NCBI GenBank assembly: GCA_003248315.1
Contig: QKWM01000004.1
Coordinates: forward strand, 4,771,001 to 4,835,000
Direction: 5' to 3'
DNA from: Streptomyces sp. SW4
GTDB taxonomy: Bacteria; Actinomycetota; Actinomycetes; Streptomycetales; Streptomycetaceae
DNA: 64,000 nucleotides
Part shown: positions 35,484 through 44,574 of the stretch, in pieces
How the letters are laid out: each line of letters begins with the position of its first letter
Numbering within the stretch: position 1 is the first letter of the stretch
Program-made: the position numbers and the translations under genes
Notes under the pieces: generated by a model
Databases searched by the model: none
The model's input: only the letters and a program-made list of their open reading frames with translations
Told to the model about the DNA's origin: nothing

Positions 35484-36272
35484 TCAGCGGCCGCGCAGCC
35501 GGTGGCGCTTGCGCCAGGCCACCACCGCGCCCGCCAGGCCCGGTACGGCGATGCAGGCCAGCGCGATCAGGAAGGCGGGCGACGTCGGCGTCGAGGCGCG
35601 GGCGCCGGCGACGACGTAGGCGGCGGTGTTCGGGACCGACCCGAGGGCCGTCGCCAGCAGGAACGGCAGCAGGCCCATGCGGGAGACGGCGGCGCAGTAG
35701 TTCGACGCGGCGAAGGGGATGCCCGGGAACAGCCGTGCCGCGAGCATCGAGCGGAACCCGTGCCGGCTGAGCTGGCCGTCCGCCGCTTTGAGCCACTTGC
35801 CGCGCAGCAGCGGGCGCAGCGCGTCCTGGCCCAGCACCCGGCCCAGGCAGAACGCGATCCCGGCGCCGAGCACGGTGCCCGCGATGGCCGAGCCGAGGCC
35901 CAGCTGGGAGCCGAACAGGGCTCCCGCCGCCAGGTTCAGCAGCGGGCGCGGCACGAAGGCCACGGTGCACAGACCGTAGGCCGCCGCGTAGGCGACGGCG
36001 GCCGCGACGCCGCCGAGCTGCTCCGGCCAGCCGTCCGTCAGCAGCCTCTGGGGCTGGAAGAGCAGCACGGCCGAGGCGGCCGAGGCGAGCAGCAGGACGA
36101 GCAGACAGAGCCGGGACCAGGGAGAGAGGAGGAGTCTCGCGGCCCGCGCGGCCGGGGCGAGCGGGGCGGCCGGGGAGACCGGTCCCGCGACGGCGAGTTC
36201 TGCGGCGGCGGCCCGGGGAGAGGCCGTGGCGGTGCCCCAGAGCGGGTGGTGGCATCGAGCATCCGGTGACAT
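35484..36272 (-). CDS. TVP38/TMEM64 (SNARE-associated) family membrane protein
   Basis: Intact 262-residue membrane protein with the VTT/DedA-like core: FVPRPLLNLAAGALFG, GIAFCLGRVLGQDALRPLLRG, RHGFRSMLAARLFPGIPFAASNY, then SRMGLLPFLLATALGSVPNTAAY. These re-entrant loops suggest a lipid scramblase or flippase role, known for some members. ATG 36272 gives MSPDARCHH; another start at 36262 lies in a different frame and is less likely. Divergent from the alkylation repair gene. Confidence 0.85.
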   Translation of the reverse strand: MSPDARCHHPLWGTATASPRAAAAELAVAGPVSPAAPLAPAARAARLLLSPWSRLCLLVLLLASAASAVLLFQPQRLLTDGWPEQLGGVAAAVAYAAAYGLCTVAFVPRPLLNLAAGALFGSQLGLGSAIAGTVLGAGIAFCLGRVLGQDALRPLLRGKWLKAADGQLSRHGFRSMLAARLFPGIPFAASNYCAAVSRMGLLPFLLATALGSVPNTAAYVVAGARASTPTSPAFLIALACIAVPGLAGAVVAWRKRHRLRGR

Positions 36273-36311
36273 TAACCGACGAACGTGTGTGATCGCCGTA
36301 GGGTGGGTCTC

Positions 36312-37033
36312 ATGAGCGTCACAGGTGCCGCATGTCACGCCGTACCGCCCAGTGCGCTGGCCGACACGGTCCTGCACCGGCTCACCGCCGTCTACCCGGC
36401 CGCGGCCGACCCGGAGCGCGCCGCCGGGACGGCCGCCTACATGAAGGACGTGGCGCCCTTCCTCGGTCTGGCCACCCCGGCCCGCCGCGCGCTGTCCCGC
36501 ACCGTCCTCGACGGCACCCGCGCCCCACCGAGGCGGACTGCACCGCGATCGCGCTGCGCTGCTGGGCGCTGCCCGAGCGCGAGTACCACTACTTCGCCGT
36601 CGACTACCTGCGCCGCCATGTGCGCCGCTGCTCGTCCGGCTTCCTGCCCGTGACCCGGCACCTGGTGACCACCGTGCCCTGGTGGGACACCGTCGACCTG
36701 CTCGCCGCCCATGTGGTCGGCGCCCTGGTCGCCGCCGACCCCGCCCTCGGCGCCGCCATGGACGCCTGGGCCGGGGACGACGACCTGTGGCTCGTCCGCG
36801 CCGCACTGCTCCACCAACTCCGGCACAAGGAGCGCACCGACGCCGGCCGCCTGTTCGCCCACTGCCTGCGCCAGGCCTCGCACGAGGACTTCTTCGTCCG
36901 CAAGGCGATCGGCTGGGCGCTGCGCGAGTACGCCAGGACGGACGCGGCGGCCGTCCGGGACTTCCTGGCGCGCGAGGGCCACCGCTTCGCCCCGCTGTCC
37001 GTGCGCGAGGCGCTGAGGAACATCGGCGCCTGA
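36312..37033 (+). CDS. DNA alkylation repair protein, AlkD-like (frameshifted)
   Basis: About 240 residues made of HEAT-like helical repeats that wrap DNA, as in AlkC/AlkD glycosylases. Seen: YMKDVAPFLGLATPARRAL near the start, WWDTVDLLAAHVVGALV, and HEDFFVRKAIGWALREYART near the end, the last with the conserved Trp-Arg-Glu pattern. One C is missing near 36522. ATG 36312. It would remove positively charged alkylated bases. Divergent from the TVP38 gene. Confidence 0.88.
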
Positions 37034-37274
37034 CGGCAGAGCGGCCCACGGCCGACGCCCGACGGCCGGTGCCCGACGGCCCGGCGGTCTCCGGCCGGCA
37101 CGGTGTTCCTCCGGCGGTGGCCGGACGCCGAAAACCATTCGACGCCGCACCCGGCGTCGGCGATGATCGACGCCATGTTCCGGTACGCCTTCCCTCTCGC
37201 CGCATCCGCCGCCGCGGATGCCCGAAGGCTGCCGTTCCCACCTTCCTGGCCGCCGTCGACGGCGCCCGAAGCTG

Positions 37275-37327
37275 ACCCTCCCCGGATCGTCCGGCGGACC
37301 CCGCAGGGGAGGGTCGCCAGAGCGACC
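37275..37327 (+). promoter_or_regulatory. Overlapping hairpins in the tuf3 leader
   Basis: Hairpin A pairs ACCCTCCCC (37275-37283) with GGGGAGGGT (37306-37314). Hairpin B pairs GGTCGC (37312-37317) with GCGACC (37322-37327). They share bases 37312-37314, so only one can fully form. They lie 40-90 bp before the tuf3 start. This could be a switch or simply part of the promoter region. The remainder of the 333-bp gap 37034-37366 shows no gene. Confidence 0.45.
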
Positions 37328-37366
37328 GGGGTCCCCACCATCCTCACCAGGCTTCGAGGTTCCGCC

Positions 37367-38544
37367 ATGCCCAAGACGGCGTACGTCCGCACCAAACCGC
37401 ATCTGAACATCGGCACGATGGGCCATGTCGACCACGGCAAGACCACCCTGACCGCCGCCATCACCAAGGTCCTCGCCGACCGCGGCGCCGGCACGTTCGT
37501 GCCCTTCGACCGCATCGACCGTGCCCCGGAGGAGGCGGCGCGCGGCATCACCATCAACATCGCGCACGTCGAGTACGAGACCGACACCCGGCACTACGCG
37601 CACGTCGACATGCCGGGCCACGCCGACTACGTCAAGAACATGGTCACCGGCGCCGCCCAGCTCGACGGCGCGATCCTGGTCGTGTCCGCGGTGGACGGCA
37701 TCATGCCGCAGACCGCCGAACACGTGCTGCTCGCCCGGCAGGTGGGCGTCGACCACGTCGTGGTCGCCCTGAACAAGGCCGACGCCGGGGACGAGGAGCT
37801 CACCGACCTGGTGGAGCTCGAGGTCCGCGAACTGCTCTCCGCGCACGGCTACGGCGGCGACGCCGTGCCCGTCGTCCGGGTCTCCGGGCTGAAGGCCCTG
37901 CAGGGGGACCCGCGGTGGACGGCGTCGATCGAGGCGCTGCTCGACGCCGTGGACACCTACGTCCCGATGCCCGAGCGGTACCTCGACGCCCCGTTCCTGC
38001 TGCCGGTGGAGAACGTGCTCACCATCACCGGCCGCGGCACGGTCGTCACCGGCGCCGTCGAGCGCGGCACGGTCCGCGTCGGCGACCGGATCGAGGTGGC
38101 CGGCGCCGGGCTGGAGACGGTGGTCACCGGCCTGGAGACCTTCGGCAAGCCGATGGAGGAGGCCCAGGCCGGCGACAACGTGGCCCTGCTGCTGCGCGGG
38201 GTGCCGCGCGACGCCGTCCGCCGCGGACACGTCGTCGCGGCGCCGGGCAGCGTCGAACCGGCCGGCGGTTCACCGCCCGGGTGTACGTCCTGTCGGCGCG
38301 CGAGGGCGGCCGGAGCACGCCGGTCACCACCGGCTACCGTCCGCAGTTCTACCTGCGCACCGCGGACGTGGTCGGCGACATCGACCTGGGCGAGGCGGCG
38401 GTCGCCCGGCCCGGTGACACCGTCGCCATGACGGTGGAACTCGGGCGTGCGGTGCCCCTGGAGCCCGGTCTCGGCTTCGCGATCCGCGAGGGCGGCCGGA
38501 CCGTCGGCGCGGGCACCGTGACGACCGTGGACCGCGGGGCCTGA
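37367..38544 (+). CDS. tuf3: Elongation factor Tu, third-copy type (frameshifted)
   Basis: About 393-residue translation GTPase that brings aminoacyl-tRNA to the ribosome. G motifs are present: GHVDHGKTT (residues 19-27), DMPGHADY, and NKAD. Domains 2 and 3 follow (RGTVVTGAVERGTVRVGD and YRPQFYLRTADVVGDIDLG). It differs from housekeeping EF-Tu in many places, for example DMPGH for the usual DCPGH and a Gly-Ala-rich C-terminus VGAGTVTTVDRGA, matching the divergent Tuf3 of Streptomyces, which is known to respond to amino-acid starvation. One base is missing near 38265. GAGG lies about 7 nt before ATG 37367. Confidence 0.93.
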
Positions 38545-38551
38545 GCGGTGC

Positions 38552-38589
38552 CCCGGGGCCGCCCTTCCGCACGGGAGGGCGGCCCCGGG
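38552..38589. terminator. Bidirectional intrinsic terminator
   Basis: Perfect 14-bp stem CCCGGGGCCGCCCT / AGGGCGGCCCCGGG with a 10-nt loop between converging tuf3 and amidohydrolase genes. Confidence 0.88.
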
Positions 38590-38591
38590 TG

Positions 38592-40217
38592 TCACAGGCT
38601 CGCGTCGCGGTGGGCCGGGCGGCCGTCCACGGCCGTCAGCAGCACCGGCACGTCCGGCAGTTCGGTGGCCGCCGTGGTGAGCGGATCGGCGGCCAGGACC
38701 GTCAGGTCGGCGCGCTGCCCGACGGCGATCCGGCCCGCCTCGTGCTCCTCGCCCGCCGCGTGGGCGGCGCTGACCGTCATCCCCCGCAGGGCCTCCAGCG
38801 CGGTGATCGCCTGCTCGGGACCGTGCGGCGCCTGGGTGAGGTCCCGGGTGGGGCGGCGGTGGCGGGCCCCGGCCATCACACCCAGCGGCGGGTACGGGGC
38901 GATCGGCCAGTCCGAGCCGAGGACCACCGTGGCACCGGAGTCCAGCAGGTCCCGGCAGCGCCAGGCGCGGGAGGCCCGCTCCTCGCCGAGCCGCCGGGAC
39001 CAGTTGTCCGTGTGGTCGGCGCGGGTGAAGTCGCAGCAGTGCGTGGGCTGCATCGACGCCACCACGCCCAGCCCGGCGAACCGGCGCAGCGTGTCGTCCG
39101 GCACGGTCTCGATGTGCTCCACCCGGTGCCGTACCCCGCGCCCGTGCTCGGCCTGTGCCTTCTCCACCGAGTCGAGGACGTGCCGCACGGCCGCGTCGCC
39201 GATCGCGTGCGTGGCGGTGGGCACCCCGGCACGGTGCAGCTCCGCCACGATCCGGGTGTAGACCTCCGGGTCGGGCCAGAAGGCGTGCGTGGACTCGCCG
39301 TGGCAGTCCGGGCGTTCCAGCCAGGCGGTGCCGTTGTCGATGGTGCCGTCCATGAAGATCTTGACGCCGGCCGTCCGCCACAGCGTGCCGCCCGCACCCT
39401 GCTGTTCGATCAGCGCGCGCACCCCGTCGTCGTCCGTCCCGGGCTGGCACCACGGCGCGACCCGCAGCCGCAGCGGCAGTTCCCCGGCGGCGTCCAGCTC
39501 GGCGAGGAGGTCGAGGCTGTCGCCGCCTGCGTCCATGACGTGCCCGCCGGTCAGGCCCGCCGCGGCCATGCCGCGCAGTGTCGCCGCCAGCCGATCGCGG
39601 CGCTCCGCGCGGGTCGGCTGCGGGGCGACCCGCTCGACCAGCTCGCCGGCGGCCTCCTCCAGCAGCAGGCCCGTGGGCCGGCCGTCGGCGTCGCAGACCA
39701 CCTCGGCCGAGGCCTGCGCGAACGTGCGCGGACCGTCCACCCCGGCAAGTTCCAGGGCGCGCCGGCTGGCCAGCATGGAGTGCGCGTCGAAGAGCAGCAG
39801 CAGCGCGGGGACGCCGTCGAGGACGTCGTCGAACGGGGCGATGCCGACCGGCCCGTCCCCGAACACGTTCGGGTCCAGTCCCCAGCCGCGCAGCCAGGCC
39901 CCGGGGGCGAGGGAGCGCGCCTCGGCGCTCAGCGCCGCCCGCACCTGGTCCAGGTCGGTGCAGGCCGACAGGTCGAGGCCGTGGGTGAGGTCCGAGCCGT
40001 GCACCGGGTGGGTGTGCCCGTCGACCAGCCCCGGCGTCACCACCGCGCCCTTGAGGTCGATCACCGTGGCGGAGGCGTCCGCGAGCGCGCGGATCTCCCG
40101 GTCGTCGCCGAGGGCGGTGATCCGGCCGCCGGCCGCGGCGAGGGCCGTCTCGGGCAGGAAGCGGCCGGTGACCGGGTCCAGCAGACGTGCCGAGAGCAGG
40201 ACGAGAGAGGTACGCAC
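38592..40217 (-). CDS. Amidohydrolase family protein (YtcJ-like)
   Basis: Intact 541-residue Amidohydro_3 enzyme. Metal-site features in order: VDGHTHPVHGSD (HxH), GVKIFMDGTIDNGT (lysine), VEHIETVP and ATHAIGDAAV (histidines), and GSDWPIAPY (aspartate). The N- and C-terminal strands form the usual composite beta domain (SARLLDPVTGRFLPE, RADLTVLAADPL). No signal peptide, so cytosolic. It would hydrolyse an amide, cyclic imide or related bond. A TetR regulator and an NCS1 permease lie next door, suggesting an imported nitrogen compound as substrate; which one is unknown. Confidence 0.9.
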   Translation of the reverse strand: MRTSLVLLSARLLDPVTGRFLPETALAAAGGRITALGDDREIRALADASATVIDLKGAVVTPGLVDGHTHPVHGSDLTHGLDLSACTDLDQVRAALSAEARSLAPGAWLRGWGLDPNVFGDGPVGIAPFDDVLDGVPALLLLFDAHSMLASRRALELAGVDGPRTFAQASAEVVCDADGRPTGLLLEEAAGELVERVAPQPTRAERRDRLAATLRGMAAAGLTGGHVMDAGGDSLDLLAELDAAGELPLRLRVAPWCQPGTDDDGVRALIEQQGAGGTLWRTAGVKIFMDGTIDNGTAWLERPDCHGESTHAFWPDPEVYTRIVAELHRAGVPTATHAIGDAAVRHVLDSVEKAQAEHGRGVRHRVEHIETVPDDTLRRFAGLGVVASMQPTHCCDFTRADHTDNWSRRLGEERASRAWRCRDLLDSGATVVLGSDWPIAPYPPLGVMAGARHRRPTRDLTQAPHGPEQAITALEALRGMTVSAAHAAGEEHEAGRIAVGQRADLTVLAADPLTTAATELPDVPVLLTAVDGRPAHRDASL

Positions 40218-40226
40218 GAAGGACTC

Positions 40227-41078
40227 CTAGGGGGCGGGACGGTCGGAAGGGTGGGGGCGGCCGGGGAGGACGGAAGAGGGAGGAGTGGCCGGTGGGCCGC
40301 CACCGGCACCCGGGCCCGCACCGGCACTCGGGTCTGCACCGGCACCCGGGCCCGCGCCGGAACCCGGGCCCGCACCGGCGCCGGTGTCCGCTCCGGCACT
40401 GGTGTCTGTCCCGGCACCGGTGTCTGTCCCGGCGTCGGTGTCCGCGGCCGCCGCGGTCAACGTGCCCGGCGCCAGCCCGAGTTCGCGTTCCGCGGTGACG
40501 AACGGGAGGTCGCGGACGGCGGGCGGGTCGTCCTGGAGGGAGTCGCTGTTGACGAGCATGCCGATGCCGTCGAGGACGACGAGGATGTGCACCGCCGCCA
40601 GCACCGGATCCGGCGTGCGGAACTCGCCCCGCTCCACGCCCTCGCGGACGGCGTCCGTCAGGCGCTCGCGCCAGGCCGCCTCCTGGACGGCGACGCGCTG
40701 CCTCAACGCCGGGCGGTAGCGGCTGAGATGGCGGGCGTTGAGCCACAGGCGGCTGATGTCGTCGTAGGCGGGGCCGGACGTGCGGGCGAGGAACCGCGCC
40801 AAATGCCGTGTGCACGTCGCGCCGCCCCGGTCGGCCGGCAGCAGGTCGTCGAGTTCGGACCCGACCGCGCTGCCGTAGGCCTCCGCGACCAGTTCCTCGA
40901 CCGCGGGGAAGTAGTGGCTGATCAGCCCCGGCCGGACGTCCAGTTCCTCGGCGATCCGGCGGAGCGTGATGCACTCCAGCCCCTCGGTCAGTGCGACCCC
41001 CGCTGCTGCCGCAACGATTTCCGCACGTCTGGCGGCCGGAGATTTGCGGATTCGCTTGTTCTGAACGCTTGACGGCAT
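40227..41078 (-). CDS. TetR family regulator with repeat tail
   Basis: Intact 283-residue TetR protein. Helix-turn-helix: LECITLRRIAEELDVRPGLISHYFPAVEELV (about residues 33-63). The ligand domain runs to about residue 205. The last ~75 residues are low-complexity Ala/Gly/Asp/Thr repeats (DTGAGTDTSAG type) coded by an 18-bp minisatellite, then a Pro-rich end. ATG 41078. It sits 9 bp from the amidohydrolase start on the same strand and is divergent from the permease, so it likely controls this three-gene module. Confidence 0.9.
   Translation of the reverse strand: MPSSVQNKRIRKSPAARRAEIVAAAAGVALTEGLECITLRRIAEELDVRPGLISHYFPAVEELVAEAYGSAVGSELDDLLPADRGGATCTRHLARFLARTSGPAYDDISRLWLNARHLSRYRPALRQRVAVQEAAWRERLTDAVREGVERGEFRTPDPVLAAVHILVVLDGIGMLVNSDSLQDDPPAVRDLPFVTAERELGLAPGTLTAAAADTDAGTDTGAGTDTSAGADTGAGAGPGSGAGPGAGADPSAGAGPGAGGGPPATPPSSVLPGRPHPSDRPAP
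40300..40443. repeat. 18-bp minisatellite, 8 copies
   Basis: Eight copies in perfect 18-bp phase, from CCACCGGCACCCGGGCCC (40300) through variants ending CGGTGTCC or CGGTGTCT (40443). It encodes the C-terminal repeat tail of the TetR protein. Confidence 0.88.
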
Positions 41079-41146
41079 GGAATCGATGCTATTGAGTGTG
41101 CGACCAACAAGCAAGCAGGTGGGGCAACCAGCACCCGGAGGGGCCC

Positions 41147-42585
41147 ATGGCGTCCACGATCGACGACCCGCAACCCGGCGCCCGCGCCGAGCACCAGGAG
41201 CCCCGGCCCCCGTCGGACCGGGCGGGACGGGTCGAGGCACACGGCATCGACCACATCCCCGACGGCGAACGCCACGGCAGCCCCCGCCGGTTGTTCTCCG
41301 TCTGGGCGGCGGCGAACGTGAACTACCTCAGCCTCGTCATCGGCGGAGCCCTGGTCCTGATGGGCCTGAGCCTGTGGCAGGCCCTCGCGGTGATCGTGGC
41401 CGGCAACCTGTTCTGGCTGCTCACGGGTCTGCTGGCGATATCGGGGCCGGCCGCCGGAGCCCCCAGCGAAGTGATCACGCGAGCCGTCTACGGAATCCGC
41501 GGCAACCGGGTCAACAACGCGATCGTCGGCTGGCTGATCTCGGTCTGCTACTTCGCCCTCAACCTGGCCGCCGCCGCGACCGCCGCCTTCGCCCTGGTCG
41601 AGAAGACCGGCATCCGGGCCACCACCGCCGTGCAGACGGCCGTCATCCTCGTGATCGCCGCTCTCACCCTGGCCATCGGCGTCTACGGCCACGCCCTGAT
41701 CATGCGGCTCTACCTTCCGATCACCCTGGCCCTGACCGCCGCCTTCGCCGTCGTCGCGGTCGCCGTCGTCGGCCACACCGACTTCTCGTACACGGCCGCC
41801 GAACCGCTGACCGGCGTCGACCTGTGGGCCGTGCTGATCGCCGGCGTCACCCTCGTCGGCTCGGGACCGCTGTCGTACACCACCAGCGCCGACTTCTCCC
41901 GCTATCTGCCCCGCACCACCTCGGCGAAGGCGGTCGTCGGCTGGACCGCGCTCGGCGGTTTCCTGCCCGGTGTGGCCACGTGCTCCCTCGGCGCCCTCGC
42001 CGCCACCGCGGTCGACATGAGCGATCCGCAGGCCGGGCTGGCACAGCTCCTGCCGGGCTGGTTCCACCCCGTCTTCCTGCTCGCCCTGGTCCTCGGCACC
42101 ATCGCCATCAACGCCCTGACCGCCTACAGCGCCGGACTCGCCCTCCAGGCCGTCGGCCTGCGCATCCGCCGCTCGCGCAGCGTGCTCGTCGACGGCACCG
42201 CCGCCGTCGCCCTCACCCTCTACGGGCTCCTGGTCTCCGACTTCCTCGACACCGTCAGCAACGTCCTCCAGCTCACGGTCGTGCTGCTCGGCCCCGCCAT
42301 GGCCGTGTACGCCACGGACATCGTGCTGCGCCGCAACCGCTACGACGGCCCCGCCCTCATGGACGAGACCCCGCGCAGCCCTTCTGGTACACCGGCGGCT
42401 TCAGCCTGCCGGGCGCGGTGGCGCTGGCGGGCGGGGTCACCGCCTCCGCCCTGTGCGTCAACACCCTCTACACCGGCCCGGTCGCCGGTCTCCTGGCCGG
42501 TGTGGACCTGGCCCTGCCGGCCGGGCTCGTGGTCTCCGCCGTCCTCTACGCGCTGCTCGCCCGCCCCGCCCGCGCCGGGGCGTGA
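41147..42585 (+). CDS. NCS1 family purine/cytosine-type permease (frameshifted)
   Basis: About 480-residue NCS1 transporter with twelve membrane helices, importing nucleobases, hydantoins or related compounds. Seen: FSVWAAANVNYLSLVIGGAL, SEVITRAVYGIRGNRVNNAI, the mid-protein GSGPLSYTTSADFSRYLP, and INALTAYSAGLALQAVGLR. One C is missing near 42380, where DETPRSP should continue FWYTGGFSLPG. ATG 41147 after GGAGGGGCCC. It is divergent from the TetR gene and close to the amidohydrolase, suggesting import of that enzyme's substrate. Confidence 0.9.
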
Positions 42586-42610
42586 GACCGGTGCCCGCGG
42601 GCCCGGCACA

Positions 42611-43465
42611 ATGGTCCCCGTGAACGAGCCCGTACCGGTCAGCCGTGCCGTCGACCACGGCACCGCCCGGCTGATGCCCGATGTCGACCGCGAGCGGGCC
42701 TGGCTGCTGACGGTCGACGGGGCGCCGCAGTCGTACGTCGACCTCGACGAACCGGCCCACCTGGAGTTCGAGTACGCGCGCCGCCTCGGGCACGTCCTGG
42801 ACACCGTCGCCGAGCCGGGGCGTCCGCTGGACGCCCTCCACCTCGGCGGCGGAGCGCTCACCCTGCCCCGGTACCTGGCCGCGACCCGGCCCGGCTCCCG
42901 GCAGGACGTGGTCGACGCCGACCGGGGCCTGCTGGACCTGGTCGCCGAGCACCTCCCGCTGCCCGACGGCGCCGGCATCGCCCTGCACGCCGCCGATGCC
43001 CGGGCCTGGCTGACGGCGGCCCCGGCGGACACGGCCGACGTCCTCGTCGCCGACGTCTTCGGCGGTTCCCGCGTGCCGGCCCACCTCACCTCGCTCGGGT
43101 ACGCCCGCGAGGCCGAGCGGGTGCTGCGGGCCGACGGCGTCTACCTGGCCAACCTGCCCGACGCCGCGCCGTTCGCCTTCCTGCGCTCACAACTCGCCAC
43201 GTTCGCCGTGTTCTTCGAGGAGCTGGCGCTGATCGCCGAACCCGGCGTGCTGCGCGGGCGGCGCTTCGGCAACGCCGTGCTCGTGGCCGCGCACCGCCCG
43301 CTGGACACGGCCGCCCTGGTCCGGCTGACCGCCGCCGACGCCTTCCCGGCCCGCGTCGAACACGGGCCCGCGCTCCGGGAGTTCACCGGCGACGCGCGGC
43401 CGGTGCGGGACGAGGACGCCGTACCCTCGCCGGTGCCGCCCGACGGGGCGTTCGGCATCGGCTGA
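42611..43465 (+). CDS. Spermidine synthase-like protein
   Basis: Intact 284-residue protein with a Rossmann methyltransferase-like fold of the polyamine synthase family. Seen: LEFEYARRLGHVLDTV, HLGGGALTLPRYLAATRPG (cofactor loop), VVDADRGLLDLVAEHLP, and VADVFGGSRVPAHLTS, where synthases place their catalytic aspartate region. Many actinobacterial members are not true spermidine synthases, so the reaction is uncertain. ATG 42611 or GTG 42620 could be the start. It lies 25 bp after the permease on the same strand. Confidence 0.8.
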   Translation: MVPVNEPVPVSRAVDHGTARLMPDVDRERAWLLTVDGAPQSYVDLDEPAHLEFEYARRLGHVLDTVAEPGRPLDALHLGGGALTLPRYLAATRPGSRQDVVDADRGLLDLVAEHLPLPDGAGIALHAADARAWLTAAPADTADVLVADVFGGSRVPAHLTSLGYAREAERVLRADGVYLANLPDAAPFAFLRSQLATFAVFFEELALIAEPGVLRGRRFGNAVLVAAHRPLDTAALVRLTAADAFPARVEHGPALREFTGDARPVRDEDAVPSPVPPDGAFGIG

Positions 43466-43483
43466 GGGCACGGGCCCGGTGCG

Positions 43484-44505
43484 TCACGACTCCGTCGGCG
43501 GTTCCTCGGTCAGGCGCACGGTGCTGAGGATCTTGTCGATGGTCTTCTGCGGGATCTCCTCGTCGACGCCCTTGGCGCCGTAGAGGTTCCAGGTCACGAA
43601 GTCGCCCGCGCCGTTCTTGAAGGCGAAGGTGACCGCCTTGCCGTCGGTGGCGCACTTGCCCTTCTGAGGCGTGTTCACCGAGTGCGCGGTGGCGAGGCTG
43701 CCCTCGATGCCCGACGCCGTCTTGTACGGCTTCGGCTTGGAGTACTTCACGCTCTTCTTGTCGGGCTGGGTGTACCCGCCGTAGATCCACCACGGCACCC
43801 GGGTCTCGGCGGCCTGGTCGGTGTTCTTCGCGCCGTTCTCGCCACGCGTGCCGGCGGTGACCAGGGCGGTGTCCTCCTCCTGGCCGTCCTTGTCGTCGTC
43901 GGTGGTGCACCACTTGGACTTCAGGTAGGCGGGGGCGGTGACGGTGGTGCGGTCCATCTTGCCGTCCTCCTCCTCCCACTCGAAGCCGACGCTCGTGCCC
44001 GTCTTCTCGATCTCCCACTCGGGCGGGACGTCGAACATCGTGCCGAAGCGCGGGTTGGCGACCACCTTCCAGCCGGGGACGGTGGGCTTCAGCTCGCCGT
44101 CGCCGCGCGGGTTGTCGCCGCCGCCCGTCGGGCTCGGCTCGGCGGAGTCGCTGGGCTCGGCGGACGTGCTCGCGGTCGGCTTGGCGTCCTTCCCGCCGTC
44201 CGCCTCGTCGTCCTTGTCACCGCCGAGCACCAGGAACCCGGTGACGCCGGCGGCGATCACCACGGCCGTCGCCGCCACGATCGCGACCAGCTTGGTCCGG
44301 TTCCCGCCGCCACCGCCGCCCTGGGTGGGCGGCTGCGGGGCCCCCACCGGCTGGGCGGGGCCCCACTGCGGCTGCTGCGCATACGCGTTGGGCTGCTGGT
44401 AGCCCGGCTGCTGGTACGGATTCGGCTGCTGGTACCCCGGCTGCTGGTACGGGTTGTTCTGCTGCGGGTTCTGCTCGCCCCCGGGCGGCTGCTGTCCTGG
44501 CCACA
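43484..44505 (-). CDS. Single-pass membrane protein with Q/P/Y-rich N-terminus (paralog A)
   Basis: Intact 340-residue protein. Residues 1-65 are a low-complexity cytosolic tail starting MWPGQQPPGGEQNPQQNNPY with YQQPNPYQQPG-type repeats. One membrane helix follows (VAIVAATAVVIAAGVTGFLVL). Then an Asp/Ser/Thr/Pro linker and an extracellular domain (VPGWKVVANPRFGTMFDVPPEW) with an acidic CTTDDDKDGQEED loop and a second cysteine in KGKCATDG. The next gene upstream is a paralog with the same plan. No enzymatic motif; the DDDKDG loop looks like a calcium site. Function unknown. Confidence 0.85.
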
Positions 44506-44574
44506 TGGCCAGCAACCCTATCCGCGTCCGGGACACGATTCGGTCACCGCCCTTTGTCAGGGACGTACCGAAAC

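Noticed and set aside
37957..40974. 1005-codon minus-strand frame over tuf3 and the amidohydrolase
   Set aside because: Low-complexity Arg/Gly/Pro product, antisense to tuf3 and in a shadow frame of the well-supported amidohydrolase and TetR genes.
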